Shown here: piece after piece, positions 15,536 through 22,895 of the stretch | Layout: the number at the start of each line of letters is the position of its first letter | How positions within the stretch are numbered: position 1 is the stretch's first letter | NCBI GenBank assembly: GCA_002412495.1 | Contig: DHVE01000006.1 | Span: 1 to 43,733, forward strand | From: Betaproteobacteria bacterium UBA5216 | Lineage (GTDB): Bacteria; Pseudomonadota; Gammaproteobacteria; Burkholderiales; SG8-41 | Direction: 5' to 3' | DNA: 43,733 nucleotides | The notes under the pieces: model-generated | The model's input: only the letters and a program-made list of their open reading frames with translations | Database searches by the model: none | Told to the model about the DNA's origin: nothing | Made by a program: the position numbers and the translations under genes

Positions 15536-16158
15536 CATCCAACACACAACCCCTGCGCGTCGGCATCGGCGGCCCGGTCGGTTCCGGCAAAACCGCGCTG
15601 ACGCTCGCGCTGTGTCTCGCCTTGCGCGACAAATACAACCTCGCGGTGGTGACGAACGATATTTACACCGAAGAAGACGCGCAATTTCTGGTGCGTAATC
15701 AGGCGCTCGCGCCCGAGCGCATCATCGGTGTCGAAACCGGCGGCTGTCCGCATACGGCGATCCGCGAAGATGCTTCAATCAACCTGGAAGCCGTGGCGCG
15801 GCTGAACCGCCGGTTTGCCGGCCTCGATTTGATTATTATCGAATCCGGCGGCGACAATCTGGCGGCGACCTTCAGCCCGGAGTTATCGGATTTGACGATC
15901 TACGTGATCGATGTTGCCGCGGGCGATAAAATACCGCGCAAGGGCGGGCCGGGCATCACCAAATCCGATTTGCTGGTGATCAATAAAATCGATCTTGCGC
16001 CCATGGTGGGCGCGTCGCTCGATGTGATGGATCGCGACGCCAAAAAAATGCGCGGGGAACGGCCGTTCGTCTTTACGAACCTCAAGACCGGCAAGAATCT
16101 GGATACTGTCATTCAATTTATCGAAACCGAGGGGTTGCCATGTATCGAATCGCGGTAG
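15532..16158 (+). CDS. ureG: Urease accessory GTPase UreG
   Basis: 208 residues from the ATG that overlaps the ureF stop. P-loop GGPVGSGKT near residue 14, TNDIYTEEDAQFL near 40, the metal-binding ETGGCPHTAIREDAS motif (Cys-Pro-His) near 70, IESGGDNLAATFSPEL near 103 and NKID base specificity near 150. It is a SIMIBI-class GTPase that supplies energy for nickel insertion into urease. The final 19 bases overlap the following small reading frame. Confidence 0.97.
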   Translation: MTSNTQPLRVGIGGPVGSGKTALTLALCLALRDKYNLAVVTNDIYTEEDAQFLVRNQALAPERIIGVETGGCPHTAIREDASINLEAVARLNRRFAGLDLIIIESGGDNLAATFSPELSDLTIYVIDVAAGDKIPRKGGPGITKSDLLVINKIDLAPMVGASLDVMDRDAKKMRGERPFVFTNLKTGKNLDTVIQFIETEGLPCIESR

Positions 16159-16319
16159 GTGCTTTTTCATGGGCGGCGCTGGCGAGTGAAGCATGGGCGC
16201 ATGCGGGACACGGCGCACCGGCGTTGCACAGCCATGGATGGGAATACGCGCTGCTGGGGGCTGCAGTCGTTGCCGCTTTCGCCGCGGCCGCGGTGCGCTG
16301 GTTGATCAAACGGAAGTAG
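16140..16319 (+). CDS. Small histidine-containing membrane peptide downstream of ureG
   Basis: A 59-residue frame (ATG 16140, TAG 16317-16319), short enough to be missed by common cut-offs. It reads as a signal peptide (MYRIAVGAFSWAALASEAWA), a histidine-bearing stretch AHAGHGAPALHSHGWEY (four or five His in seventeen residues), a hydrophobic helix (about residues 38-52, ALLGAAVVAAFAAAA) and a basic end WLIKRK. It overlaps ureG by 19 bases on the same strand. The AHAGHG start after the signal resembles the beginning of HupE/UreJ-type nickel proteins, but the rest of that family is absent. It may help bind or admit nickel (or another metal) at the inner membrane. Function is not known. Confidence 0.6.
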   Translation: MYRIAVGAFSWAALASEAWAHAGHGAPALHSHGWEYALLGAAVVAAFAAAAVRWLIKRK

Positions 16320-16361
16320 CCGCGCCTCGCAGTGCGCCCATGCATTAACGGGTAGCAGGCA

Positions 16362-17204
16362 CTAGCCCTTTTTTTTCAGAAACGCCGCGAGCGCGCCGGT
16401 CTCTTCATGCTTGCCGGCATGATCGGCCGCGATTCGGGTGTAGAAATCGGCGATGGCCAGATACATTTGCCGAGCCTGCGGGTCTTCGCCGGCGAAATCC
16501 GCGATCTCCTTCATTTCGCCGTCGAAACGGTAGGCCTTGTCGAACATATCGGGCACCGCACGCTGAAAGTTCGTGATAAACGCCGGATGACTGCGATCCA
16601 GCTCGCCGCGCAACAGCGTGGCAACGCCGGCGCGGGTGGCGGCCAGCATCATCATCGAGCCGAGCGCGGTGATGCCCTTGGTGATGCCGGCGTAAGACAT
16701 CTTTAACGCCGAGGCAGCGCCTACCGGGCCATCAATCACGTTCACCTTGATGCCGAAATCATTGAGCACGCCAAATTTCGCCGCCTCCGGCCCCGAGGCA
16801 TGCAGAAACGGGCTGGTGCCTTCTTTCGGCGGCAGGCCGATAATGCCGACATCAACGAACGGCGCGCCGCATTGCTGAATCACGTTGCCGATCGCCACCT
16901 TGCTCGGCGGACTCACCGCGTTGCAATCCACATAAATCGGCTTCTTGTTGTTGGGGGCAATCAGCGCCGCCATCTTGCGCGCCAATGCCAGCGCGTCGCT
17001 CGGCGGACAGATCGACAAAAAGAAATCCGCCTGCGCGCATTCCGCGTCCGAAACGGCAACCATGCCGGCGGCCTTCGCCCGCTTTGCACTGGCGTCGCTG
17101 CGTCCGGCCAGCGAGGTGACCACCCGCAGACCGCGCTCCACCAGACGCGCGCCGACGCCCGCGCCCATGGCGCCCTGAGCCACAATGGCAATGGTTGGGT
17201 TCAT
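16362..17204 (-). CDS. NAD(P)-binding dehydrogenase of the 6-phosphogluconate/3-hydroxyisobutyrate type (DUF1932)
   Basis: 280 residues. The Rossmann fold starts TIAIVAQGAMGAGVGARL, an AxGAMG variant of the GxGxMG motif; ICPPSDAL lies near residue 65 and VDCNAVSPPSK near 92. A catalytic-type lysine sits in ALKMSYAGITKGITALG near 170, as in the beta-hydroxyacid dehydrogenases. The C-terminal half matches the DUF1932 domain (KAYRFDGEMKEIADF). AAGGAAAT lies upstream of the ATG at 17204. It is opposite in direction to the urease operon. Substrate unknown; a hydroxyacid is likely. Confidence 0.78.
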   Translation of the reverse strand: MNPTIAIVAQGAMGAGVGARLVERGLRVVTSLAGRSDASAKRAKAAGMVAVSDAECAQADFFLSICPPSDALALARKMAALIAPNNKKPIYVDCNAVSPPSKVAIGNVIQQCGAPFVDVGIIGLPPKEGTSPFLHASGPEAAKFGVLNDFGIKVNVIDGPVGAASALKMSYAGITKGITALGSMMMLAATRAGVATLLRGELDRSHPAFITNFQRAVPDMFDKAYRFDGEMKEIADFAGEDPQARQMYLAIADFYTRIAADHAGKHEETGALAAFLKKKG

Positions 17205-17381
17205 GTTTTTATTTCCTTGGGTTGAGTGGGCGCCATTGTAGCGCCGGGTTGCTTGTGGTGCGGCGGGCTGGTGTGCAATGCGCGAGATCGTGACATTGAC
17301 GAATTTCTTGTGTCTGCTGTCGTGATACGCTCGATCACACTTTCAACCCAAGGCGGAAGTACCTTGATTACGGTAGCGGAC

Positions 17382-17438
17382 GTTTAACGTCCGAATTGTG
17401 CGTTGCTGACAGGCATCCGCACCGATGAGTTGTTAGCT
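17382..17438 (-). other. attC-like recombination site (integron cassette 59-base element), degenerate
   Basis: Read on the minus strand, a 57-base segment runs from AGCTAAC (R''-like; RYYYAAC with one mismatch) to GTTAAAC (a perfect GTTRRRY R' site). TAAC and GTTA pair at the ends and GTGCG / CGCAC pair as inner L-like arms at symmetric distances. The stop codon TAA of the preceding gene lies within the R'' box, a habit of integron cassettes. A separate perfect palindrome GGACGTT-T-AACGTCC (17378-17392) overlaps the R' end, so a simple hairpin is an alternative reading. No integrase is in the window. Confidence 0.4.
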
Positions 17439-18017
17439 CGCAGCATGACGCGCTGTTCGAAGGATTGCTGCGAACGAGTTCGGATCTTCTTCACGGGTTA
17501 GGCAAATTATTTCGTCAATTAGTCTTGTCGGAATCGAGCCAGGATAACCAGATTCAACATACGGGACTACTTGATCACCAAACGCCTCTTCGTCCTTCCA
17601 ACGAGTCCAAGGGATTAGATCAGCATAAATTGCGGAATTCAAGATAAGTATCGCAATGCCATCGCGTGCATGCTGAAAAGGCGAGCAACGAGTTCGAAAG
17701 TCTTTAATCTCATCCGTAAGCGGAAGCCGATAATCAAAAAGGGAAATGCAGTTTCGCTTGCGAAAGTATCCGTTGGGAAGATATCCGAAGGTGGTTGGAA
17801 GAGAGCAGTCCCCATTAGGCCTAATTTTCTCCGAGGTCAGAATAGCGTCGAGGTAGGCGAGCTTCGTGACATGAAAAACGCGGCCCTCCAATTGCGCAGA
17901 TATGTCATCGAGCGAATCTGCTTCGGGCCGAATGTGTTTTGTAGTATTCACAACAGATGACCAAATGCGAGCTAACTTTGATTTAGCGAGACAGGTTTGC
18001 GCCCGAACTCGGCGCAC
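17433..18017 (-). CDS. Hypothetical protein of a possible integron cassette
   Basis: 194 residues from a GTG at 18017; the start is uncertain (a GTG inside, giving MNTTKHIRPEAD, is also possible). I do not recognise the family. Its base composition is visibly lower in GC and its codon use unlike neighbours (many AT-ending codons). It contains VFHVTKLAYLDAILTSEKI near residue 48 and CISLFDYRLPL near 88; a His-x-Thr followed by L..I...I and a later Ser-x-Phe recalls ADP-ribosyltransferase-like folds (DarT/DUF4433 type), but this is weak. The stop overlaps the attC-like site. Transfer is suggested by composition and context. Confidence 0.55.
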   Translation of the reverse strand: MRRVRAQTCLAKSKLARIWSSVVNTTKHIRPEADSLDDISAQLEGRVFHVTKLAYLDAILTSEKIRPNGDCSLPTTFGYLPNGYFRKRNCISLFDYRLPLTDEIKDFRTRCSPFQHARDGIAILILNSAIYADLIPWTRWKDEEAFGDQVVPYVESGYPGSIPTRLIDEIICLTREEDPNSFAAILRTARHAAS

Positions 18018-18326
18018 TGTCCGTTTAATTCGGCGCTGAATTTTTCTGGAAAATTATTCTGAATCAATTCCTTACCTCCTGTCCTGTAAGGTTTTATACA
18101 GCATTAAACTTTCATCAAAAGCGGCACGGTCAAATGATCAAGGTTTCGTCCCGCTTCCTGCGAAACAAGCTCCTATCCTTTATCAACAATAATACGCCGA
18201 AGAGGCTATTGCGGGGATTCGCGGGCACCGGCCATGTCTGCTCTTCGGAGGCATCGGCTACTTCCGCTCATGGCCGAAAGTGTGAATTCCCACCCCAGCC
18301 CGTAACCCATCCCTCGTGACCAACGC
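18018..18326. other. Intergenic region, AT-richer, without a supported gene
   Basis: About 310 bases upstream of the unknown minus-strand gene. It contains AT-rich sequence (18040-18120) that may hold that gene's promoter; no convincing -35/-10 pair, second attC site or ribosome-binding site was found. A 61-codon open frame at 18134-18319 on the plus strand lacks protein-like character. Confidence 0.5.
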
Positions 18327-18592
18327 TCACATCAACGGAATTTCCGCCGCCCTAACCACGGTAGTCCATTTCTCGATGTCCGCCTTGATAACAGCAGCAA
18401 ACTCGCTGGGGGAATTCGCGATCACGTCCAGGCCCTCGGCTGAGGAGCGTTCGCGCGCGTGGAGAGTTCCCCGGTGAGCATGCTAGCGAAGTTATCGAGT
18501 CCGCCGCCGGCTGCGGAGGTAACGATGGCGCGAACGGGTTGCGAGGGATAGGTGCTCTGTGCCTGTAAGCCGAACGGAACAAGCCTCCACAC
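18327..18592 (-). pseudogene. Remnant of a Bug/TctC-type substrate-binding protein
   Basis: Two pieces of one Bug gene survive in different frames on the minus strand. The front piece (18592 to TGA at 18422-18424) reads FGLQAQSTYPSQPVRAIVTS, then AAGGGLDNFASMLTGEL, matching the mature N-terminus of Bug proteins. The back piece, ending at 18327, reads SPSEFAAVIKADIEKW, then TTVVRAAEIPLM, matching the family's last 35 residues. The middle, roughly 700 bases, is missing, and the fusion junction lies near 18455. It sits downstream of an operon with two intact Bug genes in the same direction, suggesting a former third copy. Not expected to make a functional protein. Confidence 0.8.
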
Positions 18593-18697
18593 GTTAGCGC
18601 GACGGTTGTAGACTTACGGCGGGCGCCATCCCGCCTTCGGTGATTACTGCATAACGCGCAGCAGGCGGGATGGCATCCGACCCAGCTCCCCAGCCTG

Positions 18698-19495
18698 TTA
18701 CCCGATCACGCCGCGTATATCCGCCAGCACGGCCTTGGCCAGATTTTCCAGCATGATGTCCGCGCCCTGCATCAGGCAAATGCGGATGCCGTGCTCGTGC
18801 ATGCGTTTGACGCGGTCGCGCATTTGCTCGGGCGTGGTGAACGCATAACCCATATTGGCGGCGATGACGATGTTGCGCGCCTGCGCCTTGGCGACAATGC
18901 GGTCCACCGCGCGCCACAAATCCGGGTGATCGTATTGAAACGGCAGGCCGATGGCCTGGCTCAAATCGGTCATTGCCAGCATGATGATGCGCAAACCGTC
19001 GAGGGCGATGATCTCGTCGATCTCCTTGATGGAATTGCCTGCTTCGATGTGCGGCACGAACACCGCGGTGTTGGCGTCTTTCTTGTTCATCGCGGCGAAG
19101 GATTCGTTCGAGTTCGGATACTCGCCCGCGCCGGAGCGATGCCAGTCGCGCGATACTTCCAGACACGCGCGGGCCTGCGCGGCGGAAGCAATCGACGCGC
19201 CGACAAACGGAATGCCCAGACTGAACGCGCGCGCCACATCGACGGTCACCTGCAATTGATCCGGGCCCGCCAGCCACGGGTTTGCCGGCACGCGCACCCA
19301 GGTGCTGATGCCCACCGCCTGTGCGGTACGATTGATGTGATCCAGTTCGCGCCAATCAATCGCGGAGAACATCATGTCGGGCCGTACGAAATCGAATCCC
19401 GCGCGCGCAATGGTGGAAACCCAGCTCGGCCCACCCTTGATCCACACGCCCAGCCCCATCTGGCCGGCGGCCAGTTTCTCGAATAGATTGCTCAT
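18698..19495 (-). CDS. HpcH/HpaI-family aldolase/citrate lyase-like protein
   Basis: 265 residues. AAGGAT sits about seven bases before the ATG at 19495. It is a TIM-barrel class II aldolase, as in 2,4-dihydroxyhept-2-ene-1,7-dioate aldolase. Visible features: GLGVWIKGGPSWV near residue 14, an RPDMMFSAIDW segment where the family usually has DxEH, the phosphate/carboxylate-binding RVPANP near 67, and metal ligands Glu in PHIEAGN near 150 and Asp in AMTDLSQAIGLP near 175. It probably cleaves or forms a C-C bond of a 2-oxo-dicarboxylate. It is the last gene of a leftward operon with two Bug receptors and a decarboxylase/isomerase-like enzyme. Confidence 0.82.
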   Translation of the reverse strand: MSNLFEKLAAGQMGLGVWIKGGPSWVSTIARAGFDFVRPDMMFSAIDWRELDHINRTAQAVGISTWVRVPANPWLAGPDQLQVTVDVARAFSLGIPFVGASIASAAQARACLEVSRDWHRSGAGEYPNSNESFAAMNKKDANTAVFVPHIEAGNSIKEIDEIIALDGLRIIMLAMTDLSQAIGLPFQYDHPDLWRAVDRIVAKAQARNIVIAANMGYAFTTPEQMRDRVKRMHEHGIRICLMQGADIMLENLAKAVLADIRGVIG

Positions 19496-19529
19496 TAAGT
19501 ATCCTTTAAAAACAATATGTTATGAAGGC

Positions 19530-20489
19530 CTACTGCGTTTGCATTTTGAGCCCTGCGGTAACCTTGGCCCACTTCTGCAAATCGCGCCGCAGAATCGCGG
19601 CGAATTCCTCCGGCGTGCTGCCCGCCACATCCGCGCCTTGCGCAGCGAGCTTCTCGCGCACGTCAGCCGTGCGCAGTATGGCATTGATCTCGCGGTTCAG
19701 CCGCGCCACGATCTCCGGCGGCACGCGCGCGGGCGCCAGCACGCCGTACCACGCGCTCGCGTCGTAACCGGGCAGGCCCGAGGCGGCGATGGTTGGAAAC
19801 TGCGGAAACGACGGCGACGGTTTGGCGGACGATATGCCGAGTCCGATCAACCGTTTGTTGCGCACATACGGCATGCAGTTGATGATGTTGCTGATCATCA
19901 TCTGCACATGCCCGCCCGATAAATCGACCAGCGCCGGCGAGCCGCTTTTGTACGGCACATGCACCGCGTTGATGTTCGCCAGCGACACAAACAATTCAAA
20001 CGCGAGATGCGTCCCGGAGCCGGTGCCTGCCGAGGCAAAATACAGTTTGCCGGGATGCTGCTTTGCCAACGCGATGAGGTCTTTTGCCGAGCGCGCCGGC
20101 ACGCTGGGATGCACCACCAGCAGATAGGGCAGCGTGGTGACAAAACTGATTTCCGCAAAATCGTTGAGCGGGTCGTAACGCAGATTTTTATGCAGCCCGG
20201 CGTTGATGACATGGCTGTTGGTCACCATCAACAGCGTGTAACCGTCGGGCGCTGATTTCGCGGTGAGCTCCGAGGCCAGCATCGTGCCCGCGCCGGGACG
20301 GTTTTCCATCACCACGGGTTGACCGAGCGCCGCCGCGAGCGGCGTGCCGATGATGCGCGCCACGGTATCCACGCCGCCGCCACTGCCGGCGGGGATCAGC
20401 ATGCGCAGCGGGCGTGAAGGGAAGGTTTGCGCGGCCGCGATGTGTGCAAAACTCAGTGAAACACACAGTGCGGCGGCGCTGCGAATCAC
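19530..20489 (-). CDS. Bug/TctC-type tripartite tricarboxylate transporter substrate-binding protein
   Basis: 319 residues from a GTG at 20489 (GGAG nine bases upstream). Signal peptide residues 1-20 (SFAHIAAAQ), then FPSRPLRMLIPAGSGGGVDTVAR, the characteristic Bug entry loop, followed by NRPGAGTMLASELTAKSAPDGYTLL. The two-lobed periplasmic receptor captures a carboxylate ligand; partner TctA/TctB membrane genes are absent, as is usual for orphan Bug genes. It lies five bases after another Bug gene; the two differ substantially and are not recent copies. Confidence 0.9.
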   Translation of the reverse strand: MIRSAAALCVSLSFAHIAAAQTFPSRPLRMLIPAGSGGGVDTVARIIGTPLAAALGQPVVMENRPGAGTMLASELTAKSAPDGYTLLMVTNSHVINAGLHKNLRYDPLNDFAEISFVTTLPYLLVVHPSVPARSAKDLIALAKQHPGKLYFASAGTGSGTHLAFELFVSLANINAVHVPYKSGSPALVDLSGGHVQMMISNIINCMPYVRNKRLIGLGISSAKPSPSFPQFPTIAASGLPGYDASAWYGVLAPARVPPEIVARLNREINAILRTADVREKLAAQGADVAGSTPEEFAAILRRDLQKWAKVTAGLKMQTQ

Positions 20490-20494
20490 GAACG

Positions 20495-21523
20495 CTACTC
20501 CGCGCGCATGCCGCGCTCTTTAGTCACGCGCCGCCATTTGTCCATCTCGGTTTGAATGTGTTTTACCGCCTGCTCCTGCGAACTGGCGACCACATCGACG
20601 CCGTCGCGCGCCATGCGATCGGCGATATCGGGGGCGCGCAATGTTTTCACCAGGTGTTCATTGAGTTGCGCCACGATCGCCGCGGGGGTGCCCGCCGGCG
20701 CCAGCACGAGATACCACGGCGTGAAGTCGTAGCCGGGCACGCCCGCTTCGGCGATGGTCGGCACGTTGGGCATGGCCACGGAGCGCCGCGCGCTGGTAAC
20801 GCCGAGCGCGTGTATGCGGCCGGCTTTCACATAGGGCACTGCGGCGACGACGTTCGGCCAATTGATGCCGACTTCGCCCGCGAGATTGGCGATGGCCGCC
20901 GGACCGCCCCCCTTGAAATGAATTGCGGTGATGTCGGTCTTGGCAAGAAAATTGAGCAACTCTCCCGCGATATGGTGATTGGTGCCGGCGCCCGCGGAGG
21001 CGTAATTGAGCGCGCCGGGTTTGGCTTTGGCCAGTTGCACCAGTTCGCGCACCGAGCGCACCGGTATCGACGGATGCACCGCCAATGCCACCGGAGACGA
21101 GGCGAGTAGCGAGACTGGCGTGAAATCCTTCACCGCGTCGTACGGCATGCGGCTATACAAAAAACTGTTGGTGACAAACGGCAACGTGTTCGCGAGCAGC
21201 GTGTAACCATCGGGCGCCGCGCGCGCCGCGAGCTCGCTGCCGATATTGCCGGACGCGCCGGAGCGGTTATCGATCACCACCTGTTGCCCCAGCGATTCCG
21301 AAAACTTCGGCGCAATAATGCGCGCAATCACGTCGACGCTGCCGCCGGGGGGAAACGGCACGATGACGCGCACGGGTTTTGCCGGGTAGGCCTGTCCTGA
21401 GCCTGTCGAAGCGGATTGCGCCCACGCGGGCGCCGTCGCGACGAGCAGCAGCATTGCCGTGCCGACAGCGGTGAGGCTTCGACGCGTTATCGTTTCGTCA
21501 AAGCGCTTGGGTGGCGTAACCAT
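20495..21523 (-). CDS. Bug/TctC-type substrate-binding protein with a repeat-derived insert
   Basis: 342 residues from the ATG at 21523. The leader has twin arginines (ITRRSLTAVG) and a hydrophobic core to TAPAWAQ; a shorter start at 21454 is possible. The mature protein shows YPAKPVRVIVPFPPGGSVDV and NRSGASGNIGSELAARAAPDG, typical of the family. Between the cleavage site and YPAKP lies an extra SASTGSGQA, encoded by a short mobile repeat (21389-21412) that inserted without breaking the frame. It is the second gene of the leftward operon, 21 bases after the decarboxylase-like gene. Confidence 0.9.
   Translation of the reverse strand: MVTPPKRFDETITRRSLTAVGTAMLLLVATAPAWAQSASTGSGQAYPAKPVRVIVPFPPGGSVDVIARIIAPKFSESLGQQVVIDNRSGASGNIGSELAARAAPDGYTLLANTLPFVTNSFLYSRMPYDAVKDFTPVSLLASSPVALAVHPSIPVRSVRELVQLAKAKPGALNYASAGAGTNHHIAGELLNFLAKTDITAIHFKGGGPAAIANLAGEVGINWPNVVAAVPYVKAGRIHALGVTSARRSVAMPNVPTIAEAGVPGYDFTPWYLVLAPAGTPAAIVAQLNEHLVKTLRAPDIADRMARDGVDVVASSQEQAVKHIQTEMDKWRRVTKERGMRAE
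21389..21412 (-). repeat. GCTTCGACAGGCTCAGGACAGG-type short repeat inside a Bug gene
   Basis: The minus strand reads GCTTCGACAGGCTCAGGACA followed by GGCC. This resembles a short dispersed repeat (TTCGACAGGCTCAGG) common in many proteobacterial genomes, usually between genes. Here it is coding, adding about eight residues just after the signal peptide. It is the only copy I saw in the window. Confidence 0.55.
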
Positions 21524-21544
21524 TTGTATTGATTGAATTTTTGA

Positions 21545-22297
21545 CTATGCTGCTTTCGCCTGTGCCGCCGCGAACGTGCGCAGCAGTTTGCCGAAGCCCG
21601 CGATGCTGCCGGTGTAACCGATTTTTTTCAGCGCGCCCCAAATGCTCACTTGCGACGTGGAGAGTACCGGCTTGCCGAGGTCTTGTTCCAGACGTTCGAT
21701 GATCGCCATGCTTTTCCAGTTAGTACACGCGAGCACGATGGCTTGCGCCTCGGGGCAATCCACTTTCTTGCCGAGGTCGTAGGCGGTCTGCACATCCAGC
21801 CGGCCGATCTGCAAATTGTCGATCACGTTGAGTCCATCTTTGGCCACCACCTTGATGCCGTTGGCCTCGATGAATTTTGCGCAGATGTCGTTGACCTCGG
21901 GGCTGTACGCCGAGCCCAGCGCGATGCGTGAAATTCCCAGCGTCTTGAAGGCTTCGAGCAGCGCGGTGGAAGTGGTCGTCGCCGGCTTGCCGGTGACGCG
22001 CGTAATGCGATCGCTGACCTCACGGTCGTAGCCCAGGCCTTTGAGAAAACTCGGCGCGGTGGCGCCGAGGATGATCACATCCACATCGGCGCTGGCGAGC
22101 AGCTTCGATTCAACATCCAGCGAATCGGCCATCTTGCCGATGGATTCGGGCGTGACGGTGATGATCGGCAGGCGCGCCGTGTGCAGCGTTACACCCTCGG
22201 GCAGCGCCCGGTAAAACTCCGGCTCGACCGTGGTGTTGGATGAGGGGGCGAGCAGCCCGATGCGGCCCGTGAAGGGTGATGATGTTGATTGCGACAT
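21545..22297 (-). CDS. Arylmalonate decarboxylase / maleate isomerase-like enzyme (Asp/Glu racemase superfamily)
   Basis: 250 residues, first gene of the leftward operon. It begins GRIGLLAPSSNTTVEPEF, typical of maleate cis-trans isomerase relatives. Family racemases and isomerases need two cysteines. Only the second is present here (IVLACTNW near residue 190); the first position reads LGATAPSF near residue 80, with no Cys. That single-Cys arrangement is the one known in arylmalonate decarboxylase, whose MGTSLSF and LLSCGG blocks align in position. It therefore more likely decarboxylates a disubstituted malonate-type acid than isomerises maleate. Neighbouring Bug receptors and an HpaI aldolase fit carboxylic-acid catabolism. 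Confidence 0.75.
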   Translation of the reverse strand: MSQSTSSPFTGRIGLLAPSSNTTVEPEFYRALPEGVTLHTARLPIITVTPESIGKMADSLDVESKLLASADVDVIILGATAPSFLKGLGYDREVSDRITRVTGKPATTTSTALLEAFKTLGISRIALGSAYSPEVNDICAKFIEANGIKVVAKDGLNVIDNLQIGRLDVQTAYDLGKKVDCPEAQAIVLACTNWKSMAIIERLEQDLGKPVLSTSQVSIWGALKKIGYTGSIAGFGKLLRTFAAAQAKAA

Positions 22298-22382
22298 ATG
22301 GAATTCTCCGTAAGCGTGATGATGCCAAGTCTAGCAGGTCGTGGTGGATTACAATTTGCCCGTCGCAATCAAGGGATTTGCC

Positions 22383-22742
22383 ATGAGCACCTTTATCAAA
22401 AATACCGCCGAATTTTTGTGGGAACAGCCCGACGCGGGCCATCAGAACGGCGCGTACTCCAAGATGCTGGTGACGCCCGCCAACGCGGCGACGAAGCATT
22501 TTGATTACCGTATTTCCAGTTATCAGCCCAAGGCGCATGTTGCCGCGCACCGGCACAAAATCCAGGAACAGATTTACCACGTGCTCGATGGCGAAGGCCT
22601 GATGGAAATCGACGGCGTTCGCCGCGTGGTGAAAAAGCACGACGTGATTTTTATTCCACCGGGGGCAGAGCATGCGTTGTTCAACACCGGGTTTACTGAT
22701 CTGACTTTTATTGTGGTGACGTCGCCACCGCAGGATGGTTAA
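22383..22742 (+). CDS. Cupin-domain protein
   Basis: 119 residues from the ATG at 22383, with AAGGGA seven bases upstream; an earlier in-frame ATG (22341) lacks such a site. It is a single cupin_2 barrel: motif 1 AHRHKIQEQIYHVLDGEG (His, His, Gln/Glu metal ligands near residues 57-65) and motif 2 FIPPGAEHALFNTG (His near residue 99). It may be a metal-dependent isomerase or dioxygenase-like enzyme or a small-molecule binder. It is divergent from the decarboxylase operon and heads the flavoprotein-Bug-Bug group. Confidence 0.82.
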   Translation: MSTFIKNTAEFLWEQPDAGHQNGAYSKMLVTPANAATKHFDYRISSYQPKAHVAAHRHKIQEQIYHVLDGEGLMEIDGVRRVVKKHDVIFIPPGAEHALFNTGFTDLTFIVVTSPPQDG

Positions 22743-22765
22743 CCGCGTAATTTCACCAACCCCGT

Positions 22766-22867
22766 TCCCTCCCCCTTGAAGGGGGAGGGTTAGGGTGGGG
22801 GTGAAAAGTATCGCAGCATACGAATCTTTCACCCCCATCCCCGCCTTCCCCCCTCAAGGGGGAAGGA
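22766..22867. repeat. Palindromic miniature repeat (GGGGGAGGG-type, MITE/REP-like)
   Basis: About 100 bases whose two ends are inverted copies: CCCTCCCCCTTGAAGGGGGAGGG followed by a GGGTGGGGGTGAAA stretch on the left, and TTTCACCCCCATCCCC then CTTCCCCCCTCAAGGGGGAAG on the right. Each end also folds on itself. It lies between the cupin and flavoprotein genes. There is no T tail, so it is not a classical terminator, although the stem-loops could shape the mRNA. Confidence 0.8.
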
Positions 22868-22895
22868 GTCACTTTGGATATCTAAGGCAAGCAAT

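Noticed and set aside
18134..18319. 61-codon plus-strand frame near the Bug pseudogene
   Set aside because: No family resemblance or ribosome-binding site; its composition looks like noncoding sequence.
18018..18326. Second attC or attI site flanking the unknown gene
   Set aside because: I looked for paired RYYYAAC/GTTRRRY boxes upstream of the gene and found none, so a full cassette array is not supported.
22766..22867. Rho-independent terminator after the cupin gene
   Set aside because: Strong hairpins but no T run on either strand; better explained as a dispersed palindromic repeat.
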